Source: Gimesia chilikensis
Lineage (GTDB): Bacteria; Planctomycetota; Planctomycetia; Planctomycetales; Planctomycetaceae
Direction: 5' to 3'
Length of the DNA: 64,000 nucleotides
Assembly: GCF_007744075.1 (NCBI RefSeq)
Contig: NZ_CP036266.1
Span: forward strand, 7,282,564-7,346,563
Within the stretch, counting starts at the first letter, position 1; each line of letters begins with the position of its first letter. Under the pieces are notes generated by a model, which did not search any database, had not been told where the DNA came from, and was given only the letters and a program-made list of their open reading frames with translations. Shown piece after piece: positions 42,555 to 50,974 of the stretch. Made by a program: the position numbers and the translations under genes.

Positions 42555-44483
42555 TTACCGGTCCTGGGGAGCGGGCGGTAGATTAGTCTGGGGTACAATC
42601 TGAATCGCATTGAACATGGAATAATCGCTGTCCGCACGAAAGCTGGTCAGGGTCAGTTCCTGGCCTGTCTTGATGTCAAAATCAAAGCTGACGTACTGCA
42701 CGCCTTCACGGTAAGGCTGATTGCGATAGTTCCAGGTGCCGTCACTGGCGGTCGCTTTCTGACCGATGACGCGATTACCGACTTTGAGTTCGATTTTCGC
42801 GTTCTGATTCGGAGCATCGCCGTGCGCGAAAACATAGATTTTGTATTTCCCGCCTGGCAGATCGAGTACCCTGGTCTGCAGATCGACACAGCGGCAGTTG
42901 TGATAGATGTAGCCCTGAAAGATCCCAGACTGGCCCTGGATGCCCCACTCACCATCGTGCCGGGTAATACGCAGGCGAACGGTGCTGGGTGTGGCATCGC
43001 TATACCGCGTGTAGTCAACCGCGGTCGTGCCGAGGTCAACCATGTTCCAGATATCCTGCGGACGCCCCACGACGCCATCGTAATTTCCGATTCCCGGATC
43101 GTGGGCAAAGACGATATTCAGTGAACGGACCGCAGGACGGTGCTCTTCGAACACCCGGGGTTGCTGTTTTCCGTTTCTGAGCATGACCTTGCCGGGAGGC
43201 TCAGGAAGCGGCTCCTGAACGCTGGTCTGTGCTGGGAGCTGTTGTGATTGTGCCACAGCTTTCAGCGGGACGTCCGGTCCTCCGCTGGGTTCGGACTTCG
43301 CGGGGGCTGTGATTTTTGCCTCTGTCTGCAGCGGGCGATCGATTCTCGCTACCTGATGTATCTGCGGTAGATCAGCAGATGCGTCTATCGCGAAGGCGAC
43401 CGGGAGGATCGCCAGTAGCCCCGTCAGCGCGATAAAGGTGAAGGTGAGTGCCAGCCGCGTGCGGAGGCTGACCGGACGTCGGTCGCGGGTTTCCTGCAGA
43501 ATGGACTTCAGGCGGCGGGAAAACCCACTCTCTGCGGCCAGCGAGACGGCTGTCAGTTTCAAACTGCGGCTGGATCGAAACGCGGAGACCACCTGCAGCA
43601 GTTGATCTGCATAGTCAGACGCCCGGGTGCCGTGCTGCAGAACGATGTCATCACAGGCATGCTCTCGTTCGAGATAGAGTTTCCGCGAGGCAAACCAGAC
43701 CAGGGGATGGAACCAGTAGCAGGCATGTGTTAGTTGCACGAGCAGCTGCCAGAGACAGTCGCGACGGGCCACGTGTGCCAGTTCGTGCAGCAGGGCACAG
43801 CGGACTTCCCGTTCCGTCCAGTTCTGTGCTTCGCGGGGCAACAGAATCGATGGACGCCTTACCCCCCACGTCATGGGGAGCGAACGTTGATCGGTCGTTA
43901 ACAGAGTGACAGGCTGAGAGCAGTTCAGTTCAACGCGACATTGTTGCAGCAGATCGAAGAGCGGCCCCTCTGCGATGATGTTACATTGTCTGCTGAAAGC
44001 GTGGAGGCGAAACTGCAGCAACGCCAGCCGAATCAGCATCACCAGAACTCCCGTCAGCCAGATGGCATTCCAGTGAATGTCGACACGCGGGAGGGATGCT
44101 GCGGGGGCATGAGCATTCTGGAGTTGTGTATTACCCGCCGCTGGAAGCTTCATATAGTCCGCAGGCTGTGCTGAGATTTCAGGTAAAGATCCGGGGATCG
44201 TCTGTTGTGTGTTGCTGGTCAACGGTGCGGAGAAGGACGATGCTGTTTCCTGAGTCGCGAGCGCTGGTCGCGTCAGCTTGGGCATACTTCCGTTGACGAA
44301 GATTAAGGCGAGCACCGCCAGCAGGGCGCCGCTCCAGACCGTGTGACGAACGGCTGCACTGGCCTGTGGGAGCAGTCGCGTGGCGACCAGTGCGACGAGC
44401 AAGACAACGGTCGACTTGATAATCAGGTCCAGCAGGAAATCAGGCTGCCCGATGAACGGAATGTATTGCAGAATCGTTTGCAT
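42555..44483 (-). CDS. M56/BlaR1-like membrane metallopeptidase with C-terminal beta-sandwich
   Basis: 642 aa. Four to five N-terminal membrane helices surround the zinc-peptidase motif HELAH (residues 233-237) with the conserved R-x-DCLWQ and AC-D elements after it. BlaR1 homologues sense a ligand outside the cell and cleave a partner repressor. Here the external penicillin-binding domain is replaced by a Pro/Gln-rich linker (~390-440) and a beta-sandwich (~445-635, LNIVFAHDPGIGNYDG ... YSMFNAIQIV), possibly a carbohydrate- or peptidoglycan-binding module. The BlaI-type gene lies 3 bp upstream. The ligand is unknown. Confidence 0.85.
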   Translation of the reverse strand: MQTILQYIPFIGQPDFLLDLIIKSTVVLLVALVATRLLPQASAAVRHTVWSGALLAVLALIFVNGSMPKLTRPALATQETASSFSAPLTSNTQQTIPGSLPEISAQPADYMKLPAAGNTQLQNAHAPAASLPRVDIHWNAIWLTGVLVMLIRLALLQFRLHAFSRQCNIIAEGPLFDLLQQCRVELNCSQPVTLLTTDQRSLPMTWGVRRPSILLPREAQNWTEREVRCALLHELAHVARRDCLWQLLVQLTHACYWFHPLVWFASRKLYLEREHACDDIVLQHGTRASDYADQLLQVVSAFRSSRSLKLTAVSLAAESGFSRRLKSILQETRDRRPVSLRTRLALTFTFIALTGLLAILPVAFAIDASADLPQIHQVARIDRPLQTEAKITAPAKSEPSGGPDVPLKAVAQSQQLPAQTSVQEPLPEPPGKVMLRNGKQQPRVFEEHRPAVRSLNIVFAHDPGIGNYDGVVGRPQDIWNMVDLGTTAVDYTRYSDATPSTVRLRITRHDGEWGIQGQSGIFQGYIYHNCRCVDLQTRVLDLPGGKYKIYVFAHGDAPNQNAKIELKVGNRVIGQKATASDGTWNYRNQPYREGVQYVSFDFDIKTGQELTLTSFRADSDYSMFNAIQIVPQTNLPPAPQDR

Positions 44484-44486
44484 CGC

Positions 44487-44870
44487 TTAGTTTCCTTTTT
44501 CTCGAGCTGCTTTAATCAGTTTGACCATTTCGCGTAATTCGTCGTCAGTGAGGGCTTCGTCATCACTGGCGAGCTGTGCTGCGAGGGCCTGCTTGAAGGA
44601 ACCATCAAAGAAGGTCTGAACGACATGTTTGAGGGCTTTGGTGCCCTCCGGGCGTCGGGGAGACGTGGGGGCGTAAACAAATTCACGCCCCTGTTTGTGC
44701 CGCTGGATCAGTGACTTGTCCATCAGGATGCGGAGCATGGTGCGAATTGCAGTGGGAGTGGGCGGACTGGGCAGATCACTCTGGATCTCCAGCACGGTCG
44801 CTTCCCCGCGCGAATAGAGCGAATCCATGATCTGGCGTTCCCGCCGACTGAGTTGGGCCTGTTGTGACAT
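44487..44870 (-). CDS. BlaI/MecI/CopY-family repressor (first copy)
   Basis: 127 aa from an ATG with AGGGAAC upstream (the longer frame adds six residues). The winged helix reads LSRRERQIMDSLYSRGEATV, then IRTMLRILMDKSLIQRHKQG and FVYAPTS, followed by a helical dimerisation tail. It should bind the two palindromes upstream and be cleaved or released by the adjacent M56 protein, as in BlaI-BlaR1. A -35/-10-like pair overlaps the proximal palindrome, supporting autoregulation. It starts the two-gene operon. Confidence 0.9.
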   Translation of the reverse strand: MSQQAQLSRRERQIMDSLYSRGEATVLEIQSDLPSPPTPTAIRTMLRILMDKSLIQRHKQGREFVYAPTSPRRPEGTKALKHVVQTFFDGSFKQALAAQLASDDEALTDDELREMVKLIKAAREKGN

Positions 44871-44902
44871 GGGCTGTTCCCTGTGCATGGCAGCAATTGT
44901 TA

Positions 44903-44918
44903 CGCTAATTTTTTAGCG
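44903..44918. promoter_or_regulatory. Predicted BlaI-type operator, proximal (first pair)
   Basis: Perfect 16-bp palindrome CGCTAA-TTTT-TTAGCG, 33 bp upstream of the BlaI start and repeated further upstream. It overlaps the predicted -10 of the operon, so occupancy should block transcription. Confidence 0.75.
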
Positions 44919-44938
44919 TTTCTGCAAAGCGGCGTCAA
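44910..44938 (-). promoter_or_regulatory. Predicted promoter of the first BlaI/M56 operon
   Basis: On the minus strand TTGACG (44938 to 44933) and a weak -10 TAAAAA (44915 to 44910) are 17 bp apart, with the -10 inside the proximal palindrome. Confidence 0.5.
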
Positions 44939-44945
44939 CATGAAA

Positions 44946-44961
44946 AGCTAATTTTTTAGCG
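44946..44961. promoter_or_regulatory. Predicted BlaI-type operator, distal (first pair)
   Basis: Copy of the proximal palindrome with one changed outer base (AGCTAA-TTTT-TTAGCG). Centre-to-centre distance to the proximal site is 43 bp, about four helical turns. Confidence 0.7.
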
Positions 44962-45030
44962 AATACATTTTCCAAGCGTGTTTTGCGTTCCTCGGGTTAC
45001 GGAATGTAAAGCATCTAACCCGAGTCAATC

Positions 45031-45750
45031 TCACCGGTTATAGATCACGGGCATCTGCCCCTGCCACTGTTGCCAGGTTTCGTCGTGGGTCACCAGTTCC
45101 GCCATAAAGTGGGCCACGTTGATGCGGCTGGTCTTGCCGGGGTTGAAGATTGCACTGCGCGTTGGTGAAGGGAAAACGTCATACGCAGTGACTTCATCCA
45201 GATTGATCAGGGAATCGGGGCGAACGGCGGCCCACTGAATTAGGTCATGGTTCTGACCGATCTGCATGCGCAGGTAGTCGGCGGCCTGTTCGTTATCCCG
45301 ATGCGGAGGGACCAGGGTGCGGATGAGACTCACCACGCAGCGCTGGGCGAACGACACCGGCTCCGCAAGATCGCGGTTCCTGTTGCCCGCGGTATTCATG
45401 AGCACCACGCGCACAGGCTGCGCTGTGCCTGAGCCAGGAACCGCTGCACACAGTTTGCGGATCGTATCGGTGACGAGCAGCCGCGGTTTGCCGAAGATTC
45501 CTTTGAATGTCATGTTATGCCCCAGGCAGGAGGCAAGCGCGGTGCAGCCTGCGACATGACGCGCCAGTTCATCGGGACTCAGGTCAAGCACGCTGGCCTG
45601 GATTTCGGTGAAGTCGGGATGTGTGGTGATGAATTCATTGAACGTGCCGGTCCGTCGCACGAAGGCTTTCACGGGTTCGTTCCGTTTGAGTAACTGTTCC
45701 ACGAGCAGCCGTCCGGTGGCACCGGTAGCGCCGACAACGAGGGTGGTCAT
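45031..45750 (-). CDS. NAD(P)-binding NmrA/atypical short-chain dehydrogenase family protein
   Basis: 239 aa. The Rossmann motif GATGATGRLLVEQLLKR at the N-terminus is of the NmrA/atypical SDR type (G-A-T-G-x-x-G). Further features are VLMNTAGNR and WAAVRPDSLIN. There is no Tyr-Lys catalytic pair. It probably binds NAD(P) as a redox-sensing or reductase-like protein; the substrate is unknown. Confidence 0.85.
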   Translation of the reverse strand: MTTLVVGATGATGRLLVEQLLKRNEPVKAFVRRTGTFNEFITTHPDFTEIQASVLDLSPDELARHVAGCTALASCLGHNMTFKGIFGKPRLLVTDTIRKLCAAVPGSGTAQPVRVVLMNTAGNRNRDLAEPVSFAQRCVVSLIRTLVPPHRDNEQAADYLRMQIGQNHDLIQWAAVRPDSLINLDEVTAYDVFPSPTRSAIFNPGKTSRINVAHFMAELVTHDETWQQWQGQMPVIYNR

Positions 45751-45815
45751 ACTATGAATCTTTCACTGGTGATTGCAGTCGGATCGCCTGCTGAGCATAC
45801 TGCCCACGTCGTTCG

Positions 45816-47834
45816 TTACTGTTGCGGAATGAATTTCAGTTCTGCGAGCCATTCCAGGGACTGTTTCTGCCAGGCATCCCAGGAGGGACCTTTGTAGCCG
45901 TTAAGGCCGTGTCCGCCATCGGGAAGTTCGAGCAGTTTGGATGGAATCTGTTTTTCCTGCAGGGCTGCATAGAGTGCCTGGCTGTTTTTGATGGGCACCG
46001 GTTTATCGTCGACCGCGTGGGCTAGAAAGATTGGCGGTGTCTGATCTGTGACCTGTTTTTCATTCGAGAAGAGTTCGATCATCTCAGGCGTTGGATCGGG
46101 ACCGAGCAGATTCTTTTTCGAGCCGCCATGCGTGGTTTCGCCCATGGTGACGACGGGATAGACGAGAATCGCGAAATCGGGACGGGAGCTTTGACGGTTG
46201 ATGGAATCCTGTGCCTGGGAATCGCCGGCATCAAAGTGTGTGGCGGCGGTGGAGGCCAGGTGCCCGCCTGCGGAGAAGCCCATGATGCCGACCTTCGCGG
46301 GATCGATGCCCCAGTCTTTCGCATGCGCGCGGGCCGTGCGGATCGCCCGCTGGGCATCCATCAGCGGCACGAAGGAGCGACCTTCGGGCATGCGATACTC
46401 GAGGACAATCCCTGTCACGCCATGCCTGTTGAGCCAGGCAGCGATGCCGTGCCCTTCTCCGCCGGTGACGACGCGCTGATATCCGCCGCCGGGACAGATG
46501 ACGATGGCAGCGCCGTTCGGTTTTACGGGGCGATGCAGCGTGAGTTTCACGTCTGCCTCTTCGAACTGGTCAGCACCGATCGGGGCCTTGCCGTCCCAGA
46601 GGGAGAAGACTTCGGGGGGCAGACTGGTCTCTGAGGCGGCGTTGGTTTCGTCTTCAGGAATGAGCAGCGTTGAGAGCACCTGGGCATAGACGCGGTGCCC
46701 GAAGTCGTTGGGATGATTCACGCCGTTACCGGTCAGGTCCCAGTCCTGTTTGTGTTTGAAGAATTCGGTCCAGAGGGAGGTCATGTCGGCTAAAGCGACT
46801 CCCCTTTTTGTAAGCTCCGCCAGTGCGTCGCGATACTGGGGGAACAGTTCATGTTTGAGTCGAATCCAGTCCCGGTTCCCCAGCATGGGGGCGACCAGAA
46901 TGAATTCTGCCCGGGGCTGTTTTTTCTGAATCTGTTCGATCAGCGCTTTAGTGTTGGCTTTAAATTCTTCCGCCGAACGACCGGCTGAGTCATTCATACC
47001 GAAGGCGATGATGACCAGGTCGGGGTCGGCTTTGACCACTTCGTCTACTTGTGTCAGCGCCCACTTCGTGTCTTTACCGCCGACGGAAAGATTGGTCAAT
47101 GCGATCCGGTTCTGATAATGGTGCTGCAGGTTCTCCTGAAGCAGTCCGAAAAATGCCGGCTGGAAGGGAGCCCCTCCGGCCCAGCCCGAGGCATTGCAGC
47201 CGGTGGAAATGCTGTCGCCCAGCAGGACGATGGAGGTTGTGTCATGTTTCTGCAGTTTCTTGATCGTACGGGGCAGTACTTTGGCATCAAAGACCGGAGT
47301 AATCTTACTCCAGTCGACGGGTGCGTGGGTATAAGTGATGCAGGTCTGCAGGTCGTGGTATTCGAGTTGTCCGCCGAAGAAGATTTCACCGTGACCATCG
47401 CGGTGCGTCAGCTTGTGCCGTTGTGAGTTCGCGGGGCGCCGCATCTGGGTGGGAAACTTCCAGACGATGCGTGTGTTTTCAGGGAGTGTGATTTCGCGCG
47501 AGCCGGGTTTCCACTGGTAGTCGCGACCTTCTTCGTAAGTGATGTCTCCCGCGCTGTTCGTAATCTTGAGCACTTTCTGTGCTGGGAACAGCAGCGAAGC
47601 TTTCGTTTGACCCGTTCTCAAATCACGAATAAACAGGGCTGATTCTCCGCGTACGGTATCGCCTTTCCAGACCGGTTCGAGCAATTCCTCTGAGAACTGC
47701 CACTGTGGTGATGCGGGTTCCTCTGCGTGAGTGAGAGACGTCAGACAGATCAACGTCAGCAGACTGAAGACCAGTGTTAAACAAACAAAGGGGCGACGCG
47801 CGGTGGAAATTGGCTTGAGCACGGGAATCTCCAT
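45816..47834 (-). CDS. Bimodular exported esterase: SGNH hydrolase + alpha/beta hydrolase
   Basis: 672 aa with signal peptide (VCLTLVFSLLTLICLTSLTHA). Residues ~35-185 are a beta-rich domain. Residues ~190-385 form an SGNH/GDSL hydrolase: IVLLGDSISTGCNASG (nucleophile Ser), VIIAFGMNDSAGR, and HPNDFGHRVYAQ (Asp and His). Residues ~410-670 form a second hydrolase with CPGGGYQRVV, GFSAGGHLAST (nucleophile), HAVDDKPVPI (Asp) and PDGGHGLNGY (His). Both active sites look complete. Such fusions probably remove acetyl groups from xylan or pectin. Confidence 0.85.
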   Translation of the reverse strand: MEIPVLKPISTARRPFVCLTLVFSLLTLICLTSLTHAEEPASPQWQFSEELLEPVWKGDTVRGESALFIRDLRTGQTKASLLFPAQKVLKITNSAGDITYEEGRDYQWKPGSREITLPENTRIVWKFPTQMRRPANSQRHKLTHRDGHGEIFFGGQLEYHDLQTCITYTHAPVDWSKITPVFDAKVLPRTIKKLQKHDTTSIVLLGDSISTGCNASGWAGGAPFQPAFFGLLQENLQHHYQNRIALTNLSVGGKDTKWALTQVDEVVKADPDLVIIAFGMNDSAGRSAEEFKANTKALIEQIQKKQPRAEFILVAPMLGNRDWIRLKHELFPQYRDALAELTKRGVALADMTSLWTEFFKHKQDWDLTGNGVNHPNDFGHRVYAQVLSTLLIPEDETNAASETSLPPEVFSLWDGKAPIGADQFEEADVKLTLHRPVKPNGAAIVICPGGGYQRVVTGGEGHGIAAWLNRHGVTGIVLEYRMPEGRSFVPLMDAQRAIRTARAHAKDWGIDPAKVGIMGFSAGGHLASTAATHFDAGDSQAQDSINRQSSRPDFAILVYPVVTMGETTHGGSKKNLLGPDPTPEMIELFSNEKQVTDQTPPIFLAHAVDDKPVPIKNSQALYAALQEKQIPSKLLELPDGGHGLNGYKGPSWDAWQKQSLEWLAELKFIPQQ

Positions 47835-48060
47835 TAGTGAGGACTCTGAAGAACGTTCACAGGTGTTTGAGAATAGCCTTTATTATAGCTGTGCATATCC
47901 CCTGTGTCTGCTCATTCTCAAAGAAGAGTTGCCCCGGAATCGAGAAGAATTCTCTTAGGATCTGCAGCTTGACCCGGTATGATGAATGTACCTTTCCCTT
48001 AAGTGCTCAAACGGGAACTCTCAGTTTCAAACCCAGATTCTCCTATTCAACGGGCTCCTT

Positions 48061-48588
48061 ATGATTCATTTCCGTTCTGTGTTCTTAACGCTGCTGATGA
48101 TCCTGCTGGTAGACAACGCTGCTGTAGTGGCAGATGCGGAGAAGAAATCTGAACTTGAGCTGAAGATCACCGAGCCGAAACTGGATAATTCGGACGTGGA
48201 ATGGGAAGGCAATTTCTTTGGGTTTTATCCACGCATTTCCCGGCGGGCGACCCGGTTTGCGAAACAAATTTCCCCGGAAGATAAAAACTGGCTGCTGAAG
48301 AATCTGAAACACAAAGACCGGACTGCGATCTGTCATCTGCTGCTGATCGAGTACTGGGGGCCACCTGCCGCAGAGGGTGAGATCAAGCACTCACTCTCCG
48401 CCTGGTACGGATTGACGGCAGAACTGCAGGCCTCCGGTGAAATACGCTATGACGAGGCAGACCGAGAAAAACTATTCAAGCTCTGGACTAAAGTGTTGTC
48501 CGACCCCAAAAACAGATTTAAGCACGGTAAAGGTGTTCTGCTGGATCCGTTTAAACGGAAAAAGAAAAAACAGTTGGACGATCAGTAA
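48061..48588 (+). CDS. Exported hypothetical protein
   Basis: 175 aa from the ATG that opens a signal peptide (SVFLTLLMILLVDNAAVVADA); upstream frame residues look non-coding. The mature part is charged, with WLLKNLKHKDRTAICHLLLIEYWGPP as a helical core and a Lys-rich end. There is no motif I recognise. It converges with the minus-strand hydrolase downstream (10 bp between stops). Confidence 0.65.
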   Translation: MIHFRSVFLTLLMILLVDNAAVVADAEKKSELELKITEPKLDNSDVEWEGNFFGFYPRISRRATRFAKQISPEDKNWLLKNLKHKDRTAICHLLLIEYWGPPAAEGEIKHSLSAWYGLTAELQASGEIRYDEADREKLFKLWTKVLSDPKNRFKHGKGVLLDPFKRKKKKQLDDQ

Positions 48589-48598
48589 GCCAGAACCA

Positions 48599-49621
48599 TT
48601 AATTTTTAACGGGCCCGGTTTTCGAAACCTCTAACTGCCATTCGTCCTCGGGATCGAGTTGCCCACGACAGGCTTTGCCCTGCAGCCACTGGCGGGCCTG
48701 TTTGCTGTCGAGGAGGTAGGTATCCCAGAAAGCGGTGGTGACGGCGAGAATCGATTTGTGGTGGTTGGGATTCCGGCGCGCCAGACCGCGGCGCTGTCGT
48801 CCGTCTGAAAAAGCGGAGTGTTGCGCGTCGAACAGGACGAGTTCGTATTTGTCGATGCTGTCCGGCAGTCCCTGGTAGACTTCGCGGCGGTCGGCGACGG
48901 TGGTGTCGTTAATGGGTGAGGTATCTTTGGTGCCAGTGAGTAACATCCAGGGAATCGAAACCTGTCCGAAGGAGTCTGCAGGTTCCGCACGGCCGTGAAT
49001 GCTGGGGCTGAACATGACAGCGGCTTTGATGCGGGGATCGGTATAACGTTTTCCCAACAGCCGCCAGGACTGACCGCTGACGCCCTGCGTGGTCACTGCT
49101 CCATAAGAGTGGCCCGACATGCCGACCCGGCTGAGGTCCATTCGCTGATGAAACTGATGCTGTGATTCACCATTCCAGCGGGTGAGCTGATCGAGGACGG
49201 CACTCACATCCTGGTAACGATCGATGGTATTCTGCAGGGTGGTCGCGGACTTGAGTGCCCGCAGACGCTGTAAGACGGGGACGTCTTTCCAGACCGCTTC
49301 ATCACTGCCCGGATGCTGCAGGTAAACCACGACATAGCCGCGGGCCGACCAGTGCTCTCCCAGATACTGTGAGCCGGTACGGGCGCCTCCCAGACCGTGA
49401 CTGAATAACACGACCGGCGCGGGCTGTTCTGATTTCGGAAGATAAACCCGCAGGGGGATATCGCGATTTCGACTTTGATCCTGCATGGTGAGATCAATGG
49501 GAGCTGCGGATTTGCCTGACTCTGTTTTAAGGGGATCGTACTGCGCCGCCTGCGTGACAGAGGTCAGTGAAAACAGGAGTCCTGAATAAAGCAACCACGG
49601 AGAGGGTCGTAAGACATTCAT
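48599..49621 (-). CDS. Exported alpha/beta hydrolase (chlorophyllase/PAF-acetylhydrolase-like)
   Basis: 340 aa from the ATG opening a signal peptide (PWLLYSGLLFSLTSVTQAA). PVVLFSHGLGGARTGSQYLGEHW is the oxyanion region, GMSGHSYGAVTTQG the nucleophile elbow (G-H-S-Y-G), WMLLTGTKDTSPIND holds the likely Asp, and LFDAQHSAFSDG the His. The fold and motif spacing resemble dienelactone hydrolase/PAF-acetylhydrolase-like lipases. Substrate unknown. Confidence 0.82.
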   Translation of the reverse strand: MNVLRPSPWLLYSGLLFSLTSVTQAAQYDPLKTESGKSAAPIDLTMQDQSRNRDIPLRVYLPKSEQPAPVVLFSHGLGGARTGSQYLGEHWSARGYVVVYLQHPGSDEAVWKDVPVLQRLRALKSATTLQNTIDRYQDVSAVLDQLTRWNGESQHQFHQRMDLSRVGMSGHSYGAVTTQGVSGQSWRLLGKRYTDPRIKAAVMFSPSIHGRAEPADSFGQVSIPWMLLTGTKDTSPINDTTVADRREVYQGLPDSIDKYELVLFDAQHSAFSDGRQRRGLARRNPNHHKSILAVTTAFWDTYLLDSKQARQWLQGKACRGQLDPEDEWQLEVSKTGPVKN

Positions 49622-49998
49622 GCTCTTCTCTTTCGACGGAAACAGCCATCTACCTGGCATAAGTAAGCGGCTTACTGATTGAACACCGGCGATCACAGCG
49701 CGTCTCTAAAAGATAATGGAAATCCAGCGGATTCAAATCAAATTTGGCAGCAGACCTCAATATTAAAGATTATTAATAATTAATGGGATTAAACGAATAA
49801 TCAGGTTGACCACTAATACACAAATTCACATACTAATCTCAGACATGGTCTTCTCCGTGTCTGGCACCCTTCCCCCCAACACGTTCGATGTGATTCACAA
49901 CGAGACCAAAACCCTTAAAAAACAGGCACAATACATTTCTTCCTAAACTTTACGAACAGTTTTGGCGGGTTCCCGCTAATTCAGAAAGAGGGTGCTCT
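49622..49998. other. 377-bp AT-rich divergent intergenic region
   Basis: Space between the divergent hydrolase and the small membrane-protein gene. The middle (about 49740-49800) is unusually AT-rich (TATTAAAGATTATTAATAAT). It should carry both promoters. No structured RNA, repeat or convincing promoter pair is seen. Confidence 0.4.
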
Positions 49999-50334
49999 AT
50001 GCTTTCGCGTTTGTTACGTTTGTCAGGATCAATTTTACACGGACCATCTGGTTTATGCGCGTTTTTATTCGCGTTTCTGACGGGTCTGCTGCTGTTGTTA
50101 AATCACCTGATTTTTGTCGATGCAGAAGGGGTCACGCTCATACCGGCGAATAAGAACATTCGGGGAATGGGGCCGGTGACACGCGAGCTGATCGAGCTGA
50201 CCCAGGATATTGACTGGGCTAAAAATCCGGAAAAGAAGAAACGCGTGTTTGAGTTAAACTCCCGTCTGACGGATCCGGAGCGACAGAACAAACCTTCTAT
50301 CGATCCGGTCCCCTACCCGGTTCAAGTCGACTGA
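49999..50334 (+). CDS. Hypothetical membrane-anchored protein
   Basis: 111 aa with one N-terminal membrane helix (GLCAFLFAFLTGLLLLLNHLIF), preceded by basic residues and followed by an acidic/basic soluble tail (ELIELTQDIDWAKNPEKKKR). AGAGGGTG precedes the ATG. There is no recognised family. It converges with the next gene. Confidence 0.65.
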   Translation: MLSRLLRLSGSILHGPSGLCAFLFAFLTGLLLLLNHLIFVDAEGVTLIPANKNIRGMGPVTRELIELTQDIDWAKNPEKKKRVFELNSRLTDPERQNKPSIDPVPYPVQVD

Positions 50335-50355
50335 GAGAATTGGAATGGATGTCTC

Positions 50356-50874
50356 TCAGTCTTCACCTGTGACACGATCCCGGTATGCTTCCCAACCTGC
50401 GAAACCTTGCTGCAAAAAGGCGCCCAGTTCTTCAGCAGAAGTAAGAACGAGCACGTCAGGCCAGCGGGAAGCCACCCGATCTGCCACTTCGCGCGAGGTG
50501 ACCAGGGGACGTGTCTCTTCCATCGCGGGAAGCATGACCATGTTCCCTGCCTCGGCCAGAGCATAAAGCACGTTGAGTATTTCCGTAGTCAGTTCACGCA
50601 AGGCAGCCATGCCTCCCGAGACATCGGCATCGGAGTCGAGGTGATCCATGAAAAGTTCAAAGCCGGAACCATCGGAGAAATCAAACTGGTAACAGTTGGA
50701 GTCCAGTGGCAAGGTCGCTCCATGAGACGTCAGCAATTCGCGTAACGCATCACGGTCGGCCGATGAAAGGGACTCCCCCACCGGCTTCTGCATGACTTCG
50801 CCGGTAAAAGGATTCACGGCTTCCTCGGTCTGATCACTGAGTCGAGACGTCTGGAAGAAAATATCAAAACTCAT
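50356..50874 (-). CDS. Hypothetical acidic cytoplasmic protein
   Basis: 172 aa from the ATG with AAAGGAA upstream; an earlier in-frame start adds 13 residues. MSFDIFFQTSR is followed by acidic stretches (MDHLDSDADVSGG) and helices (LRELTTEILNVLYALAEAG). It resembles the small DUF-type proteins found near immunity genes in bacteria but lacks a clear motif. No partner toxin is adjacent. Confidence 0.65.
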   Translation of the reverse strand: MSFDIFFQTSRLSDQTEEAVNPFTGEVMQKPVGESLSSADRDALRELLTSHGATLPLDSNCYQFDFSDGSGFELFMDHLDSDADVSGGMAALRELTTEILNVLYALAEAGNMVMLPAMEETRPLVTSREVADRVASRWPDVLVLTSAEELGAFLQQGFAGWEAYRDRVTGED

Positions 50875-50974
50875 GGGAGTTCCTTTGGCTTCTGACGGGG
50901 AGTGGGAATTCAATTTCAGATCAGACTAACTGTTGCGGGACGATAGTTCAATTAGAATTTTAATGTGCCAGGGT

